A stretch of DNA of 64,000 bases from assembly GCF_034928825.1 (NCBI RefSeq), contig NZ_JAYFUL010000013.1, positions 62,001-126,000 on the forward strand, read 5' to 3'. Both the position numbers and the translations under genes were made by a program. This stretch comes from Arcicella aquatica (GTDB lineage: Bacteria > Bacteroidota > Bacteroidia > Cytophagales > Spirosomataceae). Shown piece after piece: positions 36,081 to 44,114 of the stretch (the first letter of the stretch is position 1; each line of letters starts with the position of its first letter). The notes under the pieces are model-generated. The model was not told the DNA's origin, searched no databases, and saw only the letters and a list, made by a program, of their open reading frames with translations.

Positions 36081-37157
36081 CATCACAGGTAAGCCCGTTC
36101 TTACAGATTCGTCACAAGCAAAAGCAATGCGAAGGCTATTTACAGCGTCTTCCAGATGGTCTGTCAAGTCCATGTCTTCTTGAATTGCTTTTAAGAAAAA
36201 ACGTTGTTCACGATTACACAATTCCTGATGGTCTGGCTCATCAGTAAGGTTAATCCACTCATCAGCTTTTACAAAAGCATTTTCGGAATTAATATCTGAA
36301 TAATGGACTCTTAAAGATTCCGTTTTGGTATGAGAATCTACATTATCAGACTTTCCAGCCCCGCCAGCTTCTTTGGCTACAATAGACACACAACCTTTTG
36401 GACCGATAACGTCTTTGATAAAAAATGCGGTTTCGCTCATCATAGGACCCCAACCAGCCTCGTACCAACCTACAGAACCATCTTCAAAACGAATCTGTAA
36501 TTGTCCATAATTATAATTTCCTTCGGGAATATCCTCTGTCAATCTCGCTCCAATCGCATTTACTTGTATTGGTTTCGAGCGTGTCATTTGGCACATTACA
36601 TCAATATAATGCACACCACAGTCCACAATCGGACTTAAACTTTTCATCAGGTTACGGTGTACATTCCACATCACCCCATGACTTTGCTGATTCAAGTTCA
36701 TCCGCATAACCAAAGGCTTACCCATTTCTTGAGCAATTTCTACAAACTTTTCCCAAGAAGGATGGTGTCTTAGGATGTACCCGACTGCTACTTTCTTTCC
36801 TTTTTCGGCTGCAAAATCAGCTACTCTTTTTGCTCCTTCTACGGTATCTGCCAAAGGCTTTTCGATAAATACATGACAATCAGCTTCTAAAGCCATCATT
36901 GCAAATGCTTCGTGTGTATCCGGATAAGTAGAAATACAAACGGCATCAGGTTGTGTAGCGGCTAGTGCTTCAGCATAATCACTAAAAAGTGGATAGCCCC
37001 CACCCAAACGTTCGTTGAGTACCTCTTTACTTTTTCCAGTAGAAACGATTCCGCAAATTTCAAAGCCTTCGGTTTGCTGATATGCAATAGCATGAGAAGC
37101 TCCCATATTACCGCAACCCACTACGAGGACTTTGATAGATTGTTTTTGAAGTGTCAT
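36075..37157 (-). CDS. Gfo/Idh/MocA family NAD(P)-dependent sugar dehydrogenase
   Basis: A 360-residue cytoplasmic oxidoreductase with the N-terminal Rossmann motif VVGCGNMGASHA (Gly14, Gly16, Gly19), the conserved EKPLAD (Glu99-Lys100) and the active-site region VDCGVHYIDVM, as in myo-inositol and glucoside 3-dehydrogenases. The substrate is unknown. It is divergent from a gluconate-2-dehydrogenase-subunit-3/GMC pair and a DUF1080 gene. That set suggests a role in reducing or oxidising 3-keto sugars. It has no signal peptide. Its end is convergent with and overlaps the exopolysaccharide operon. Confidence 0.9.
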   Translation of the reverse strand: MTLQKQSIKVLVVGCGNMGASHAIAYQQTEGFEICGIVSTGKSKEVLNERLGGGYPLFSDYAEALAATQPDAVCISTYPDTHEAFAMMALEADCHVFIEKPLADTVEGAKRVADFAAEKGKKVAVGYILRHHPSWEKFVEIAQEMGKPLVMRMNLNQQSHGVMWNVHRNLMKSLSPIVDCGVHYIDVMCQMTRSKPIQVNAIGARLTEDIPEGNYNYGQLQIRFEDGSVGWYEAGWGPMMSETAFFIKDVIGPKGCVSIVAKEAGGAGKSDNVDSHTKTESLRVHYSDINSENAFVKADEWINLTDEPDHQELCNREQRFFLKAIQEDMDLTDHLEDAVNSLRIAFACDESVRTGLPVML

Positions 37158-37399
37158 GAAATTTGAATATTAAAATTGAGATTACGATTATCAAAACTAA
37201 TTACATCAAAGATAACAATTATCCTGTTTTAGTCACAAATATGTTATTTGTATCCATTTTTCTATTTAAAATTAATAAAATGATTAATTTTAAATAAACA
37301 ATCAGCAATATATTGCATTGCAGGTCAAAACACTGTAAGGTATACAGATTAAAAAATATAGATTTGTATAGATTTAATATTAACAAACCTTTAAATGTA

Positions 37400-37918
37400 A
37401 TGAAAAGACGCTCTGCAATTAAGAACTTATCGATGGCTATAGGTGGCTTGGTAAGTTTACCTACTTGGGCTTCGGGTTGGACGAGCCAAAGTATCGGACA
37501 ATTTTCTACTTTAGCCATCAATGATGAAGCTCTTCTAGCTGAGATTGTAGAGACCATCATTCCAGAAACGAATACCCCCGGTGCCAAATCATTAAAAGTA
37601 CATCAATTCGCCATGCGCATGATTAATGATTGTTATGGCGAAGGCGCGCAGAATACGCTCAAACAAGGTCTTGTGTTAGTCAATGAACTTTCTCAACAAA
37701 TAAATAATAAGACTTTTCTGGAAAGTAATGTCAATCAACGTACCAATGTATTACTTAAAATGAATACTGAGGCTAATCCTGTAGCAAAGCAATTTGCAGA
37801 CATGATTAAACGATTGACAATTCAGGGCTACACCAATTCAGAATATTATATGGTGAATCAATTGAAATTCAATATGGCTCCTGGTTATTATCATGGCTGT
37901 GTACCGATTCCTAGATAG
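37400..37918 (+). CDS. Gluconate 2-dehydrogenase subunit 3-like protein
   Basis: A 172-residue protein of the gluconate 2-dehydrogenase subunit 3 family (PF13618), the small partner of GMC-type dehydrogenases. I place the start at 37400 because it gives MKRRSAIKNLSMAIGGLVSLP, a twin-arginine-like export signal; the frame is open further upstream to 37313 but that part reads as leader. The core has LLAEIVETIIPETNTPGAKSLKVHQF, characteristic of the family. It is followed after 78 bp by the GMC oxidoreductase, which it probably carries to the periplasm. Confidence 0.88.
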   Translation: MKRRSAIKNLSMAIGGLVSLPTWASGWTSQSIGQFSTLAINDEALLAEIVETIIPETNTPGAKSLKVHQFAMRMINDCYGEGAQNTLKQGLVLVNELSQQINNKTFLESNVNQRTNVLLKMNTEANPVAKQFADMIKRLTIQGYTNSEYYMVNQLKFNMAPGYYHGCVPIPR

Positions 37919-37996
37919 CCTTCAGTCGTCGGTCATCAGCTTCGGCCTAAAATTTTAAGGTGATGTTAATTCACAACTCATTCACTCAATTATTAA

Positions 37997-39727
37997 ATGA
38001 ATCATAAGATGTCATATTTAAATATCAACGCTATAAAAGACCGTACATTTGATGCCATCGTGATTGGCTCTGGGATTAGCGGTGGTTGGGCTGCAAAAGA
38101 ACTAACAGGAAAAGGACTAAGAACCTTAGTATTGGAACGTGGCCGTGATGTAAAGCACGTTACCGACTACCCTACCACGATGATGAATCCTTGGGAGTTT
38201 GAACACCTTGGTCAATTGCCAAAAGCGATTAAAGATGCCAATCCTATTGTCAGTAGATGTTATGCTTTCAACGAAGACGCAGCCCATTTTTTCGTAAAAG
38301 ATGCTGAACATCCTTATGTACAAGAAAAACCCTTTGATTGGATTAGAGGCTATCAGGTAGGTGGGAAATCGTTGATGTGGGCAAGAGGTACACAACGCTG
38401 GTCAGAACATGATTTTGATGGCCCTGCTCGTGATGGCTTTGCGGTAGATTGGCCCATTCGTTATGCAGATATTGCTCCTTGGTATAGTTACGTTGAAAAA
38501 TTTGCAGGGATTTCAGGGAATAAAGATGGGCTTGCAAGTTTACCAGATGGCGAATTTTTACCACCCCACGAGATGTCTTGTGTAGAAAAGCACTTTAGTG
38601 AACAAACAGCCAAGCATTATAATAATACTCGTCCTGTAATTATCGGACGATGTGCGCACCTTACCAAACCTCAACCAATTCATTTACAACAAGGTAGAGG
38701 GCAGTGTCAAAACCGTTCCTTGTGCCAACGTGGCTGTCCTTATGGTGGATATTTCAGTAGTAACTCTTCTACCCTACCTTGGGCGGCTCGTACTGGCAAA
38801 ATGACATTGAAGCCTGATTCAGTAGTACATTCTATCATTTTTGATGAAAAGAAAAACAAAGCAACAGGCGTTAGGGTGATTGATGCGCATACGAAGGAAA
38901 TGACGGAGTATTATGCTAAAATCATTTTTGTGAATGCGGCTACGTTGAATTCTAACTTGATTTTGCTGAATTCTAAATCAAATCGTTTCCAGAACGGCTT
39001 AGGAAATGATAATGGTTTGTTGGGTAAATATATGGCTTTCCATAATTTCAGAACTACTATTACGGCTGAGTACGAAGGGTTTTTAAATACTACTACAGAA
39101 GGTATTCGTCCAAACAGTAGTTACATTCCTCGTTTTAGAAATATTTTCAAGCAAGAAACGGATTTCTTAAGGGGCTACGCCGCAGGATTTGGCTCAAGCA
39201 GAATTACTTCAAATGATACTTCGGGCATAGGCGAATCGTTAAAAGCAAGCTTAAACGAGCAACAATATGGAAATTGGCGAGTGGGCTCACACATGATGGG
39301 CGAAACCATTCCTAAAGAAAGTAATTTTGTAGCTTTAGATAGCAATCTAGTTGATCCTTGGGGAATTCCACAATTGAAAATTTCAGTGGCTTATGATGAT
39401 AATGATGAAAAAATGATTGTAGATTTTCATAATGAGATGTCTGAAATGTTAACCAAAGCTGGCTTTATCAATATCCAAACTCATGATAAGCCTAATAAAG
39501 CACCTGGACTAGATATTCATGAAATGGGCGGTGTTCGTATGGGAAAAGACCCAAAAACATCTCTGTTGAATAAATGGAATCAGTTGCATACTTGTAAAAA
39601 TGTATTCGTGACAGATGGTGCTTGTATGACCTCAACGTCAACCCAAAATCCATCATTAACTTTTATGGCCATTACTGCCCGTGCTGCAGATTATGCCGTA
39701 AAAGAATTGAGAAAAGGAAACTTGTAA
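37997..39727 (+). CDS. GMC-family oxidoreductase (periplasmic sugar dehydrogenase subunit)
   Basis: A 576-residue flavoprotein of the glucose-methanol-choline family. The FAD motif is VIGSGISGGWAAKEL (Gly24 to Gly29 core) and the C-terminal block DGACMTSTSTQNPSLTFMAI carries the conserved Asn of the active site, with a His in LDIHEMGGVRMG. A Cys-rich stretch GQCQNRSLCQRGCPYGG (about 234-250) is usual in this Bacteroidota group. It lacks its own signal peptide, so export with the Tat-signal subunit is likely. It probably oxidises a sugar or glycoside hydroxyl, plausibly to a 3-keto form. The start could also be 38009. Confidence 0.9.
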   Translation: MNHKMSYLNINAIKDRTFDAIVIGSGISGGWAAKELTGKGLRTLVLERGRDVKHVTDYPTTMMNPWEFEHLGQLPKAIKDANPIVSRCYAFNEDAAHFFVKDAEHPYVQEKPFDWIRGYQVGGKSLMWARGTQRWSEHDFDGPARDGFAVDWPIRYADIAPWYSYVEKFAGISGNKDGLASLPDGEFLPPHEMSCVEKHFSEQTAKHYNNTRPVIIGRCAHLTKPQPIHLQQGRGQCQNRSLCQRGCPYGGYFSSNSSTLPWAARTGKMTLKPDSVVHSIIFDEKKNKATGVRVIDAHTKEMTEYYAKIIFVNAATLNSNLILLNSKSNRFQNGLGNDNGLLGKYMAFHNFRTTITAEYEGFLNTTTEGIRPNSSYIPRFRNIFKQETDFLRGYAAGFGSSRITSNDTSGIGESLKASLNEQQYGNWRVGSHMMGETIPKESNFVALDSNLVDPWGIPQLKISVAYDDNDEKMIVDFHNEMSEMLTKAGFINIQTHDKPNKAPGLDIHEMGGVRMGKDPKTSLLNKWNQLHTCKNVFVTDGACMTSTSTQNPSLTFMAITARAADYAVKELRKGNL

Positions 39728-39808
39728 AGTGAGGAATTTTGAGTTTAGAATGCGGAGTGATAAATAAATCAATAAACGATGACTTTAAGTCATTTTAACA
39801 TAATAAAC

Positions 39809-40426
39809 ATGAAAAAAATCAATGCGTATTTACTAATCCTAAGCTTGTTAGTAAGCTTTATTACACAGGCTCAAACCCCTAAAAAAGGTAAGTGGATTAA
39901 TCTTTTTAATCAAAAAGATTTAAGTGGTTGGAAGATTTATGGTACCGAAAAATGGTATGTTGAGAATGGTGAATTGATTTGTGAAAGTGGACCAGACAAA
40001 GAATATGGCTATCTAGGTACAGAGCAAAGCTTTCAGGATTTTGAATTGAGTCTTCAGTTTAAACAAGAAGCTGACGGTAACAGTGGGGTGTTTTTTCACT
40101 CAAGCATAGAAGGTACAAAAATTACAGGCTGGCAAGCAGAAGTAGCTCCTCCAGGGCGTTGGACTGGTGGGATTTATGAGTCTTATGGTAGAGGATGGCT
40201 GATTAAACCAACAGATGATAAAGACAAAGCCTTGAAAATGGGCGAATGGAATACCATGAAAATAAAAGTGGTGGGCAATCAAGTAACAACTTGGGTGAAT
40301 GGACAAGAAATGATCACCCTGAATGATGATAAAATTGGAGGACGTGCAGGTATTATTGCCCTTCAGATTCATAGTGGTGGTGGCATAAAGGTAAAATGGC
40401 GTAATATAAAAGTGAAAAATTTATAA
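39809..40426 (+). CDS. DUF1080 protein (3-keto-disaccharide hydrolase family)
   Basis: A 205-residue exported protein of PF06439 (3-keto-disaccharide hydrolase, formerly DUF1080), a concanavalin-like beta-sandwich. The start at 39809 gives a good signal peptide ending FITQAQ; the frame runs open to 39779 but that adds an unlikely leader. Landmarks are WINLFNQKDLSGWK, WYVENGELICE, FELSLQFKQEADGNSGVFF and AGIIALQIHSGGGIKVKWRNI. Members cleave glycosides whose sugar has been oxidised at C3, which fits the GMC dehydrogenase just upstream. A strong hairpin follows. Confidence 0.9.
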   Translation: MKKINAYLLILSLLVSFITQAQTPKKGKWINLFNQKDLSGWKIYGTEKWYVENGELICESGPDKEYGYLGTEQSFQDFELSLQFKQEADGNSGVFFHSSIEGTKITGWQAEVAPPGRWTGGIYESYGRGWLIKPTDDKDKALKMGEWNTMKIKVVGNQVTTWVNGQEMITLNDDKIGGRAGIIALQIHSGGGIKVKWRNIKVKNL

Positions 40427-40434
40427 TAACTCAT

Positions 40435-40473
40435 GTTCATTATCAGGCAATGATTAGTTGCCTGATAATGAAC
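40435..40473 (+). terminator. Terminator after the DUF1080 gene
   Basis: Perfect 16-base arms (40435-40450 and 40458-40473; core TCATTATCAGGCAA) with a 7-base loop, starting 8 bp after the stop codon. There is no long T run after the stem, but the stem is very stable. Confidence 0.75.
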
Positions 40474-40610
40474 GTATCTTACCAATGAGTACACGAATAT
40501 TAACATCATTTTGAATAATTTACGCTTGTACTTGTTAAAATAAAGCTAATGTTTTATTTTTATGTAATTAGAATATGATAGCTTCTAATTCATTAACAAA
40601 TACAATCAAT

Positions 40611-41495
40611 ATGAAAGTCCTACCATTTACGATTCCAGTGCCTCATGATAAAACCATCATTGTTCAAAAGGACGTTCTCCCTCATTTTTATCCCCACTTA
40701 CACAGACATCAGGAAATTCAGATTATGTGGATTCAGCAAGGAGAAGGCACATTGATTGCTGATAATAATATGCACCGATTTCGTTCCAATGAAATCTATT
40801 GGTTGGGCGCTAACCAACCTCATCTTTTTAAAAGCGAAGCCTCGTATTTTCAGCCAAAAAGCAAAAAGAAAGTAATAGCTACTGCTATTTTCTTTAACCC
40901 AAGCGGACAATTAGCTTCATTTTTCGACTTACCAGAAATTAACCTACTAAAACGTTTTCTACAACAACACTCTAATGGCTTTAAAATTCCGCAAGAAAAT
41001 GTAGCGGAAGTAATTAATAAAATACTATTGATTAAAAAGAGTACTGGGGTTAGCCAAATGCTACATTTTATCGATTTGCTTAAAAGTATCGCTTTAATTC
41101 CCTCCCTTTTACCCCTTTCAATGAGTACTCAACCGCAGAACTACAGCGAAAACGAAGGCCAAAGAATCAGCAACATCTATAATTTTATCATGCAAGAATA
41201 CGAAAAGCCTATCACACTTGAGGATGCGGCGAATAAAGCCCACATGACACCCCATGCTTTTTGTAGGTATTTTAAAAAACATACTCGACATACATTTTTG
41301 TCGTTTCTTAACGAAGTAAGAATCAATGAAGCCTGTAAAAAATTAACCAACAGCAACAACGAGACCATCGCTAATGTGGCTTATAGTTGTGGGTTCAATA
41401 GTATTACAAATTTCAATCGGGTATTTAAACGCATTACCACTCAGTCTCCAAGCGAATACATTGAACGCTATTTTAATAATAATGAGGGAAAATAA
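40611..41495 (+). CDS. AraC-family transcriptional regulator
   Basis: A regulator of 294 residues from the start at 40611 (306 if 40575 is used). The N-terminal cupin-like sensing domain has HFYPHLHRHQEIQIMWIQQGEGTLI, and the C-terminal pair of helix-turn-helices (last 100 residues) has TLEDAANKAHMTPHAFCRYFKKHT and TIANVAYSCGFNSITNFNRVFKRITTQSP, the canonical AraC signature. Such proteins usually activate sugar-use genes. It lies between the 3-keto-sugar set and a secreted mannanase-like gene on the same strand, either of which may be its target. The later start is preferred because it begins the conserved region. Confidence 0.92.
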   Translation: MKVLPFTIPVPHDKTIIVQKDVLPHFYPHLHRHQEIQIMWIQQGEGTLIADNNMHRFRSNEIYWLGANQPHLFKSEASYFQPKSKKKVIATAIFFNPSGQLASFFDLPEINLLKRFLQQHSNGFKIPQENVAEVINKILLIKKSTGVSQMLHFIDLLKSIALIPSLLPLSMSTQPQNYSENEGQRISNIYNFIMQEYEKPITLEDAANKAHMTPHAFCRYFKKHTRHTFLSFLNEVRINEACKKLTNSNNETIANVAYSCGFNSITNFNRVFKRITTQSPSEYIERYFNNNEGK

Positions 41496-41655
41496 TCTCG
41501 TCTTTGTTGTTCAAAATAACTAATTCCCTCCCTCCTATTTCCTTCTAATTAATCGTCAAACACAGCATTCGTACAGTTATCTCTATAGCAAAATCTAAAG
41601 AGATGGTCATGCATTTTCTATCAAAATATCTTATTCATAAGCTAATGTATTTTAA

Positions 41656-41699
41656 TTAATGGTAAACCCTTGATTTTAAAATCAAGGGTTTACCATTAA
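41656..41699. repeat. 44-bp perfect palindrome, terminator-like
   Basis: Arms 41656-41677 and 41678-41699 are perfect 22-base complements with no spacer (core GGTAAACCCTTGAT). It lies 160 bp after the AraC gene and 140 bp before the mannanase gene. It can form a hairpin in RNA on either strand or a cruciform in DNA. The rest of the 345-bp gap is AT-rich and shows nothing else. Confidence 0.7.
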
Positions 41700-41840
41700 C
41701 AATAAAGTTCAATTTAATATTAATATTGTCATGTAAATTTTCAGCATTCATCATTTATTTCATGAGCAAAACTATTGAAATCATCTTGTACTGTTGTTAA
41801 ACTACAAATATTAAATTTCAACTCTCAAATTAAATTAATT

Positions 41841-43112
41841 ATGAAAACAAGGTTACTTACAATCGTCTTGTTAGCTATATCGCTTATGGCTAATGCTCAA
41901 ATGAAATTAACGGGTAGGTTTCTGTACACCCAAAATAATGAAAAGGTGATTCCACGAGGAGTCAATGAAATGTTTATTTATGCTGCAGATAAGTCTGGAT
42001 ATAGCACCTATCCTGAAATTAAAAAATCAGGCGCCAATATGATACGCATTACATGGAATACGACAGGCTCAGTATCAGACCTCAAGAACTCTATTTATAA
42101 CTGCGTTACCAGAGGCTCTGCCATTCCTGTAGTTACCGTTAATGATGCCACTTGTGATTTTAGTAAGCTACAAACTTGTGTAAATTTTTGGCTAAAAGCT
42201 GACGTCAAAGCGGCTATGATGGATTTTAAGAAGTGGACTGTCTTGAATATCGCCAATGAAGCAGGAGATGGCAATGTATCAAAAGCCACATATTTAAGTT
42301 CTTATAAAAGTGCTATCACACAGTTACGCAATGCGGGATATACTATTCCGATTATGATTGATGCCAATGGTTGCGGACAGAACCTTCAAATGTTAAAAGA
42401 TACGTGGAGTGAATTATTGAACCATGACCCTTTGAAGAAAATCATTTTCTCAGCCCATACCTATTGGACAGATGGCGGAAATGCTAAGTTTTTGGATATG
42501 GTCAATTATGCTAAAAACAATAATATGCCATTTATTTTTGGCGAAGGACCACAGCAAAAAGCATGGGATTGTAATACCAATATTGACTATAAATATGTCA
42601 TGCAGATTTGTCAAACGAATGAAATCGGCTGGTTAGCTTGGTCATGGGGAGTGGTTAAAAATGGTGACTGTCAGGCGGCTCGTTCACATGACATTACTAC
42701 TGATGGCATATATGGCAATTGGGTGAGTCAATGGTCACAAGATATTGTTTTTTATAATACTTATAGTATTCAAAAGACTTCTGTTCGCCCTGCTTCTCTA
42801 ACGGCCAGTAATCCATTTGCTAGGGTTGCAGCAACTGATTATGAATCAGAAAATTCTCAGAATGAAGCAGAATTATATCCGAATCCAGCAAAAAGTAACG
42901 CTACTATTTCACTCCCGAATGATGCAAGCACACAAGTACAGATTGATGTAGTTTCGATGTTGGGAACTGTGGTCAGTCAAAAAACTTATACAGTACAGTC
43001 TTGTGATAGAACCTTAGAGATAGACTTAGAAAACATAAAAAGCGGAAACTACATTATTAAATCTACCCGCGGGAATAGGGTTGCTTCTTCTAAATTAGTT
43101 ATCGAAGAGTAA
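41841..43112 (+). CDS. Secreted GH5-like mannanase/cellulase with type IX sorting tail
   Basis: A 423-residue secreted glycoside hydrolase. The start at 41841 gives the signal peptide MKTRLLTIVLLAISLMANAQ. The clan GH-A barrel has the acid/base Glu140 in NIANEAGDG and the nucleophile Glu235 in FGEGPQQ, as in GH5 endo-beta-mannanases and cellulases. From about residue 340 a C-terminal sorting domain follows: ELYPNPAKSNATISLP, then SGNYIIKSTRGNRVASSKLVIEE, the type A tail of the type IX secretion system. The protein should thus be exported and anchored or released at the cell surface. Its exact polysaccharide is unknown. Confidence 0.9.
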   Translation: MKTRLLTIVLLAISLMANAQMKLTGRFLYTQNNEKVIPRGVNEMFIYAADKSGYSTYPEIKKSGANMIRITWNTTGSVSDLKNSIYNCVTRGSAIPVVTVNDATCDFSKLQTCVNFWLKADVKAAMMDFKKWTVLNIANEAGDGNVSKATYLSSYKSAITQLRNAGYTIPIMIDANGCGQNLQMLKDTWSELLNHDPLKKIIFSAHTYWTDGGNAKFLDMVNYAKNNNMPFIFGEGPQQKAWDCNTNIDYKYVMQICQTNEIGWLAWSWGVVKNGDCQAARSHDITTDGIYGNWVSQWSQDIVFYNTYSIQKTSVRPASLTASNPFARVAATDYESENSQNEAELYPNPAKSNATISLPNDASTQVQIDVVSMLGTVVSQKTYTVQSCDRTLEIDLENIKSGNYIIKSTRGNRVASSKLVIEE

Positions 43113-43154
43113 TTGACGAAAGCATTAAAATCATCTAACCATAAAAAATACAAA

Positions 43155-43185
43155 AGACATCTTCAAATTACGCATGAAGATGTCT
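43155..43185. terminator. Terminator between mannanase and alpha/beta hydrolase genes
   Basis: Perfect 11-base arms (43155-43165 and 43175-43185, AGACATCTTCA/TGAAGATGTCT) with a 9-base loop between convergent genes. A T-rich tract follows on the minus strand, so it best fits the hydrolase transcript. Confidence 0.7.
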
Positions 43186-43237
43186 CTGTATTGTATCGTT
43201 CCGTTAGTCAGCTATATTCCTAAGATTGAAAATGTCT

Positions 43238-44041
43238 TTACTCTGCTAAAAAACTCATAATTTCATCCGAAAAAGGCTGTGTTCTGTAAGTTCCATTATG
43301 ATTCCCTTTTACTAATTTTAAGGTAGCATTTTTGAAATATGTTTGTAGTATTTTAGGGTCTCCATTATCTAAATCCTCATCTCCACAAATAATTAATACA
43401 GGTTTTTTATGCTTCATCAATTCAGAAGGCAAGGCAACGGGCTGATATTTTTGGAGAAAACCTAAGGCTATCGTATCTGCTCCAATTGATTTGGCATAAG
43501 CAACAGCTCCTTGTGTCTCAAGATGTAAATGTGCTTTTCCGCTAAAGGCATCAGCAAACATCTTTCTCCTGTCCCACTCAGGATTGGTAAAGTATTGACC
43601 TACGCCCCCCAAAACAGATTTACTTACTCTTTTGTCTTTCGTTAATAATTTAGTCGCTACAATAGCCCCTCTTGAATAGCCGACTAAGATATAATCTTTA
43701 ATTTTCAAGGCTGAAACAATACTCATTACATCTTTTACTTCAGCATCATTTTGATAATACTTATCCTCATGGGGCTTGTCGGAAGCACCATTTCCACGCA
43801 AATCTGGCACAATCACTCGAAAGCCTTTTGCTATCAAATCTTTATATAATAAAGTTTTTCGCCAGTTTGCACCCGTATTGATAAAACCATGTAACAAGAC
43901 AACAGGCTTGCCTCTTCCAGTATCTTCATAAGCAATGCGTTGTCCGTCAGCAGCTTTTAAGTACTTGAAATGCTGAGCCTTTACATTGAAAGACAAAAGG
44001 ATTAGCAAACAAAAAATGAATGTTTTTTGAGGACTTTTCAT
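43238..44041 (-). CDS. Exported alpha/beta-fold hydrolase
   Basis: A 267-residue alpha/beta hydrolase with a signal peptide (about 1-22, ending NVKAQ). The oxyanion-hole segment VVLLHGFINTGANW (47-60), VIVPDLRGNGASDKP (77-90), the nucleophile Ser123 in GYSRGAIVA, a late acid in VLIICGDED and the base His in KGNHNGTYR form the complete catalytic set. The subfamily is that of generic esterases or haloperoxidase-like enzymes, and the substrate cannot be given. It is the gene after GH20 on the minus strand, 73 bp apart, and may be co-transcribed with it. Confidence 0.9.
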   Translation of the reverse strand: MKSPQKTFIFCLLILLSFNVKAQHFKYLKAADGQRIAYEDTGRGKPVVLLHGFINTGANWRKTLLYKDLIAKGFRVIVPDLRGNGASDKPHEDKYYQNDAEVKDVMSIVSALKIKDYILVGYSRGAIVATKLLTKDKRVSKSVLGGVGQYFTNPEWDRRKMFADAFSGKAHLHLETQGAVAYAKSIGADTIALGFLQKYQPVALPSELMKHKKPVLIICGDEDLDNGDPKILQTYFKNATLKLVKGNHNGTYRTQPFSDEIMSFLAE

Positions 44042-44114
44042 TAAATTATAGTTTAATTATTTCCGTTGATTTTACTATTTTGATCCGACTCCAGTTCTAA
44101 TTATATTGTCAATA

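Noticed and set aside
37313..37399. N-terminal extension of the subunit 3-like protein
   Set aside because: The residues before 37400 are basic and unlike the family, while the later ATG begins a twin-arginine-like signal.
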